A stretch of 64,000 nucleotides of DNA from Streptomyces aureoverticillatus (lineage in GTDB: Bacteria > Actinomycetota > Actinomycetes > Streptomycetales > Streptomycetaceae), in the NCBI RefSeq assembly GCF_014649395.1, contig NZ_BMSY01000012.1, forward strand, positions 62,001 through 126,000, in the 5' to 3' direction. The first letter of the stretch is position 1; each line of letters starts with the position of its first letter. Below, piece by piece: positions 63,534 through 64,000 of the stretch. The position numbers and the translations under genes were made by a program. The notes beneath the pieces were generated by a model. That model had not been told where the DNA came from and searched no databases. It worked only from the letters and a program-made list of their open reading frames with translations.

Positions 63534-64000
63534 CTACGCGCGCGTCAGCTCGTCCCAGTGCACCGTCCGGTCGCACCACCGCTCGAGGAGCACCTTGTCG
63601 TGGCCCACCGCGAGGAGTCCGGCGCCGCTGTCCGCGCGGTAGTTCTCCACCGCGGTCACCAGTGCCGCCGTCGTCGACGCGTCCAGCATCGCCGTCATCT
63701 CGTCGCAGATCAGCCAGCGCGGGCGCAGGACCAGCGCGCGGGCCAGGCAGGCGCGCTGGAGCTGGCCGTCGCTGACCTCGTGCGGGCGGCGGCCGAGGAG
63801 GTCCTCGCCGAGGCCCACCGTGCGCGCCAACTCCCTTACGCGGTCGGTGACTTCGGCGGCCCGTCCGGTGGCCCGGAGTGGCTCGGCGATGAGCTGGGTG
63901 AGGGTGAGGCGCGGGTCGGCGGCCAGCCGGGGCTGCTGGAAGACGACGCCGAACGCGGTGCGCTGGGAGCGCGGCGCGCGGTGCCGCCACCCGTGCGCGG
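63534..64000 (-). CDS. ABC transporter ATP-binding protein (partial, N-terminus outside window)
   Basis: The frame is open to the right window edge; about 155 C-terminal residues are visible. Motifs in order are the Q-loop (FGVVFQQPRLAADPRLTLTQLIAEPL), a signature EVSDGQLQRACLARAL that departs from LSGGQ, Walker B LICDEMTAMLD and the switch histidine in VGHDKVLL. The insert after the Q-loop resembles oligopeptide/dipeptide or nickel importer ATPases (OppF/NikE type). The rest of the importer is outside the window. Confidence 0.88.
   Translation of the reverse strand, partial: AHGWRHRAPRSQRTAFGVVFQQPRLAADPRLTLTQLIAEPLRATGRAAEVTDRVRELARTVGLGEDLLGRRPHEVSDGQLQRACLARALVLRPRWLICDEMTAMLDASTTAALVTAVENYRADSGAGLLAVGHDKVLLERWCDRTVHWDELTRA

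Overview
The window is very GC-rich actinobacterial chromosome, almost certainly Streptomyces. Third codon positions are nearly all G or C. GTG starts and 4-nt ATGA/GTGA gene overlaps are common. Characteristic families include SpoIIE-type PAS/GAF phosphatases, mycothiol-dependent isomerase-like proteins, DUF6629, AA10 chitin-active enzymes, an FG-GAP secreted protein and a tailoring-type P450. No phage, plasmid or transposase genes were seen.

Left part (1-10300, minus strand): an exopolysaccharide operon. In transcription order it holds a polyprenyl-phosphate sugar transferase, a nucleotide-sugar dehydrogenase, a GT4 glycosyltransferase, two Wzz-like chain-length proteins, an AsnB-type amidotransferase and a bi-domain oxidoreductase cut by the window edge. 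An AMP-binding acyl-CoA ligase follows (10897-12519), ending at a 30-bp perfect palindrome.

13112-19435 (plus): a peptide export locus. A 75-aa double-glycine leader precursor without cysteine is followed by a strong hairpin, an HlyD-type adaptor, a C39-peptidase ABC transporter and a second large ABC protein (NHLM architecture). No modification enzyme is visible.

19488-32000: a series of short unrelated units. They include a SpoIIE regulator, an AA10 lytic polysaccharide monooxygenase, a mycothiol-type protein divergent from a MerR regulator, an acyl-CoA dehydrogenase with PadR, an isochorismatase-like hydrolase, an FAD monooxygenase with AraC, and a TetR regulator.

32050-38362 (minus): the most unusual block. 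A Crp/Fnr regulator precedes a tightly overlapping operon of a class III nucleotide-cyclase-like protein, an 801-aa protein with a degenerate P-loop, an SPFH-like protein, a small protein resembling the Pycsar transmembrane effector (PycTM), and a further membrane protein. It reads as an expanded cyclic-nucleotide signalling, possibly anti-phage, system.

38535-53352: secreted FG-GAP protein, P450, nitrobindin-like protein, PepSY lipoprotein, phosphodiester glycosidase, a beta-propeller-like secreted protein, a decayed NRPS carboxy-terminal module and a GDPD-like protein. 53549-61307: a carbohydrate catabolic operon (MFS transporter, two FGGY kinases, histidine phosphatase, 2-hydroxyacid dehydrogenase, and a frameshifted lasso-peptide B2 fragment) divergent from a DeoR regulator.

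61454-61590 (minus) encodes a structured RNA in which tRNA halves are circularly permuted around a capped acceptor-like helix. Its T-arm, D-arm and closing helix fit the bacterial Y RNA (YrlA) plan, and it has its own -10 box and terminator. The window ends with a frameshifted NmrA-like gene, a LysR regulator and a partial ABC ATPase.
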